From Candidatus Tanganyikabacteria bacterium (GTDB lineage: Bacteria > Cyanobacteriota > Sericytochromatia > S15B-MN24 > VGJW01), in NCBI GenBank assembly GCA_016867235.1, contig VGJY01000011.1, positions 1 to 45,041 of the forward strand: a stretch of DNA of 45,041 nucleotides, read 5' to 3'. Within the stretch, counting starts at the first letter, position 1; every line of letters begins with the position of its first letter. Made by a program: the position numbers and the translations under genes. Shown in pieces: positions 43,686-45,041 of the stretch. The notes below the pieces were generated by a model, which had not been told where the DNA came from, made no database searches, and saw nothing but the letters and a program-made list of their open reading frames with translations.

Positions 43686-44848
43686 CAGCCGATCCGCCAC
43701 GGGAACAGCTTCCAGAAGTACAGGATGTACCAGTAGGCCACGGCTCCCGAAAGCAGGTAGGAATCTACCCGATCGAGCATGCCCCCGTGGCCCGGAATGA
43801 GTTCGCCGGCATCGCGGCGGCCCACGTCGCGCTTGATCATCGACTCGGACAGGTCGCTCACCTGCGCCGTGACGCTGACGATGAAGCCCAGGATCGTGCA
43901 TTGCCACCAGGGTGCCAGCGGCGCGGGCCAGCCGAAGCGTGGCAGGACCATGTCGGCCACGACACCGACCAGGGTCGCCACCGCCATCGCGCTGGCGATG
44001 CCCCCGAAGGCGCCCTCGATGGTCTTGCGCGGCGAAAGCGGCCCGATCAGCGGGCGGCGGCCGAAGAACTTCCCGAAGAAATAGGCGCCGACGTCGGTGG
44101 CCACCACCGCCAGGAAGTACAGCAGCGTCAGCCAGAGGCCGTCGGGATACCGGAACGCGACGCCGGCGGGCGTCGCGAACGGGCGGCCCTCCGGCGATAC
44201 GGGCGCGGCCATGTCGAACTTCCGCAACAGGATGATGAAGCTCGGCAGCCACCCCGTGTAGAGGATGCCCAGAAACGTCGTGGCCACGTCCGAGATGCTC
44301 GCCACCTGCGGGCCGGTGCGCGCCGCGGACGTCACGCGCGCGTCGAAGCGCTCCAGCACGTTCCAGTACGGGAACCAGGGCGCGCCGCGGACGATGAGGA
44401 AGACGAAGCACATCACGAAGACGGCCGTCAGGAAGGCCCCGTGGAAGCGCGTCCCCGAGAGTTGCGTCAGGAGCATGATGGCCAGGCACGACACGATCCC
44501 CAGGTTGCGCGCCGGGTTGTAGCCCTTGGCCTCGAAGAGGTTGAACAGCTCCCGGCTGGCGAACCAGCACGCGCCCATCAGGCCGATCGTCATGCCCCAG
44601 TCGCCGGCCAGCATCGCCAGGATGATGAGGACGCCCGCGACCAGCGAGTAGAGGACGCGCTGCCCGAACTTGCGCTGGTCCTGGATGCCGACGGGTGCGT
44701 GCTCGGTCAGGCCGTCCGCGGGAGCCTGCTCGCTCGGTCCGTCGCCGCCCGCCAGGGGATCCTCGCCCGGCGCGCCGCCCGGGACGGCCTCCCCTTCCGG
44801 GGCGCGCCCGGGGGTCGGCCCCCGCCCGGAGAGATCGCCTTCAACCAT
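43679..44848 (-). CDS. cdsA: Phosphatidate cytidylyltransferase
   Basis: 389-residue integral membrane enzyme that makes CDP-diacylglycerol from phosphatidic acid and CTP. The CDS signature is perfect: KRDVGRRDAGELIPGHGGMLDRVDS at the C-terminal end (only its core need be noted: GHGGMLDRVDS), with SPRKTIEGAFGG before it and several hydrophobic helices. The first about 60 residues are a Gly/Pro/Glu-rich cytosolic extension not usual for CdsA. ATG 44848 is chosen; the longer frame upstream runs through REP repeats. No good ribosome site is visible. Confidence 0.93.
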   Translation of the reverse strand: MVEGDLSGRGPTPGRAPEGEAVPGGAPGEDPLAGGDGPSEQAPADGLTEHAPVGIQDQRKFGQRVLYSLVAGVLIILAMLAGDWGMTIGLMGACWFASRELFNLFEAKGYNPARNLGIVSCLAIMLLTQLSGTRFHGAFLTAVFVMCFVFLIVRGAPWFPYWNVLERFDARVTSAARTGPQVASISDVATTFLGILYTGWLPSFIILLRKFDMAAPVSPEGRPFATPAGVAFRYPDGLWLTLLYFLAVVATDVGAYFFGKFFGRRPLIGPLSPRKTIEGAFGGIASAMAVATLVGVVADMVLPRFGWPAPLAPWWQCTILGFIVSVTAQVSDLSESMIKRDVGRRDAGELIPGHGGMLDRVDSYLLSGAVAYWYILYFWKLFPWRIGWW

Positions 44849-44971
44849 CGTGGCGGCCGCGCACCGCAACGAGGGATACGCCGGACTCCTCGCGGCGCGC
44901 GCGGGCGACGCGCCAATCCTCCGGTCGCGAGATCTCATAGCGCGGCTCTGATGACTTCGCTCCGGCATCGC

Positions 44972-45030
44972 GGCCGGCACGGAGGCCGGCCCCACCCGTT
45001 GCATCGGTGGCGCAGGCCTCCGTGCCTGCG
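44972..45030. repeat. Inverted pair of REP-like palindromes (BIME-like), copies 3 and 4
   Basis: Copy 3 (44972-44996): GGCCGGC-ACGGAG-GCCGGCC, then CCACC. Copy 4 on the opposite strand: CGCAGGC-CTCCGT-GCCTGCG (45011-45030), preceded by GGTGG. Loop and tail are conserved while both arms of copy 4 changed together. The CCACC/GGTGG tails face each other across about ten bases. Confidence 0.75.
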
Positions 45031-45041
45031 TCCGATAGGCG

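Noticed and set aside
44849-45004. N-terminal extension of CdsA reading through the REP repeats
   Set aside because: The added residues derive from the palindromes and do not resemble any CdsA; ATG 44848 is the more likely start.

Overview
The window is a high-GC chromosomal segment from a Gram-negative-type (diderm) bacterium. Support comes from an O-antigen-style 3,6-dideoxyhexose pathway, several lipobox lipoproteins and the MEP isoprenoid genes ispG and dxr beside cdsA. The style (very GC-rich third positions, many TTG/GTG starts, tandem S8 lipoproteins) would fit an uncultured lineage such as a Sericytochromatia-type cyanobacterial relative, but no taxonomic marker is present and that placement is only a guess.

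Layout. (1) 161-11615 is a surface-polysaccharide locus. A minus-strand operon with overlapping genes (GtrA-like protein, membrane GT2, rfbF, rfbG, rfbH) makes CDP-4-keto-3,6-dideoxyglucose and probably moves sugars across the membrane. A divergent plus-strand operon holds an FkbM methyltransferase, two GT2 enzymes, a DUF2304 protein, a flippase-like membrane protein and a second methyltransferase. A minus-strand GT2 and an RfbD-like reductase close the locus. (2) 11679-15899 encodes two S8 (subtilisin-like) lipoproteins, an unusual 23-residue ORF with a strong ribosome site between them, and a phospholipase-D-family lipoprotein. (3) 15885-20877 has a degenerate metallophosphoesterase-like secreted protein, a GH57 glucan-active enzyme, a tandem HD-GYP protein and a small lipoprotein.

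(4) 21013-about 33000 looks like an accessory island beginning at a tRNA-Arg(CCT) gene. It carries a nucleotidyltransferase-HEPN pair, a GIY-YIG-like gene running into a gene remnant, and a tight three-gene operon of very large ATPases: a RecD-type helicase fused to a PD-(D/E)XK-like nuclease, a RapA/SNF2 helicase, and a sacsin/GHKL ATPase with a C-terminal zinc domain. I regard this operon as a candidate anti-phage or DNA-surveillance system and as the most interesting item in the window.

(5) 33334-41322 returns to core-style sequence: a secreted alpha/beta hydrolase with a TPR protein, a frameshifted secreted protein, two secreted proteins of unknown function (one with an EF-hand), a radical SAM enzyme and small exported proteins. 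(6) 41436-44848 is the ispG-dxr-cdsA cluster. Four copies of a REP-like palindrome (7-nt arms around a constant ACGGAG loop, followed by CCACC or a close variant) are scattered through the window, and two of them form an inverted pair at the right edge.
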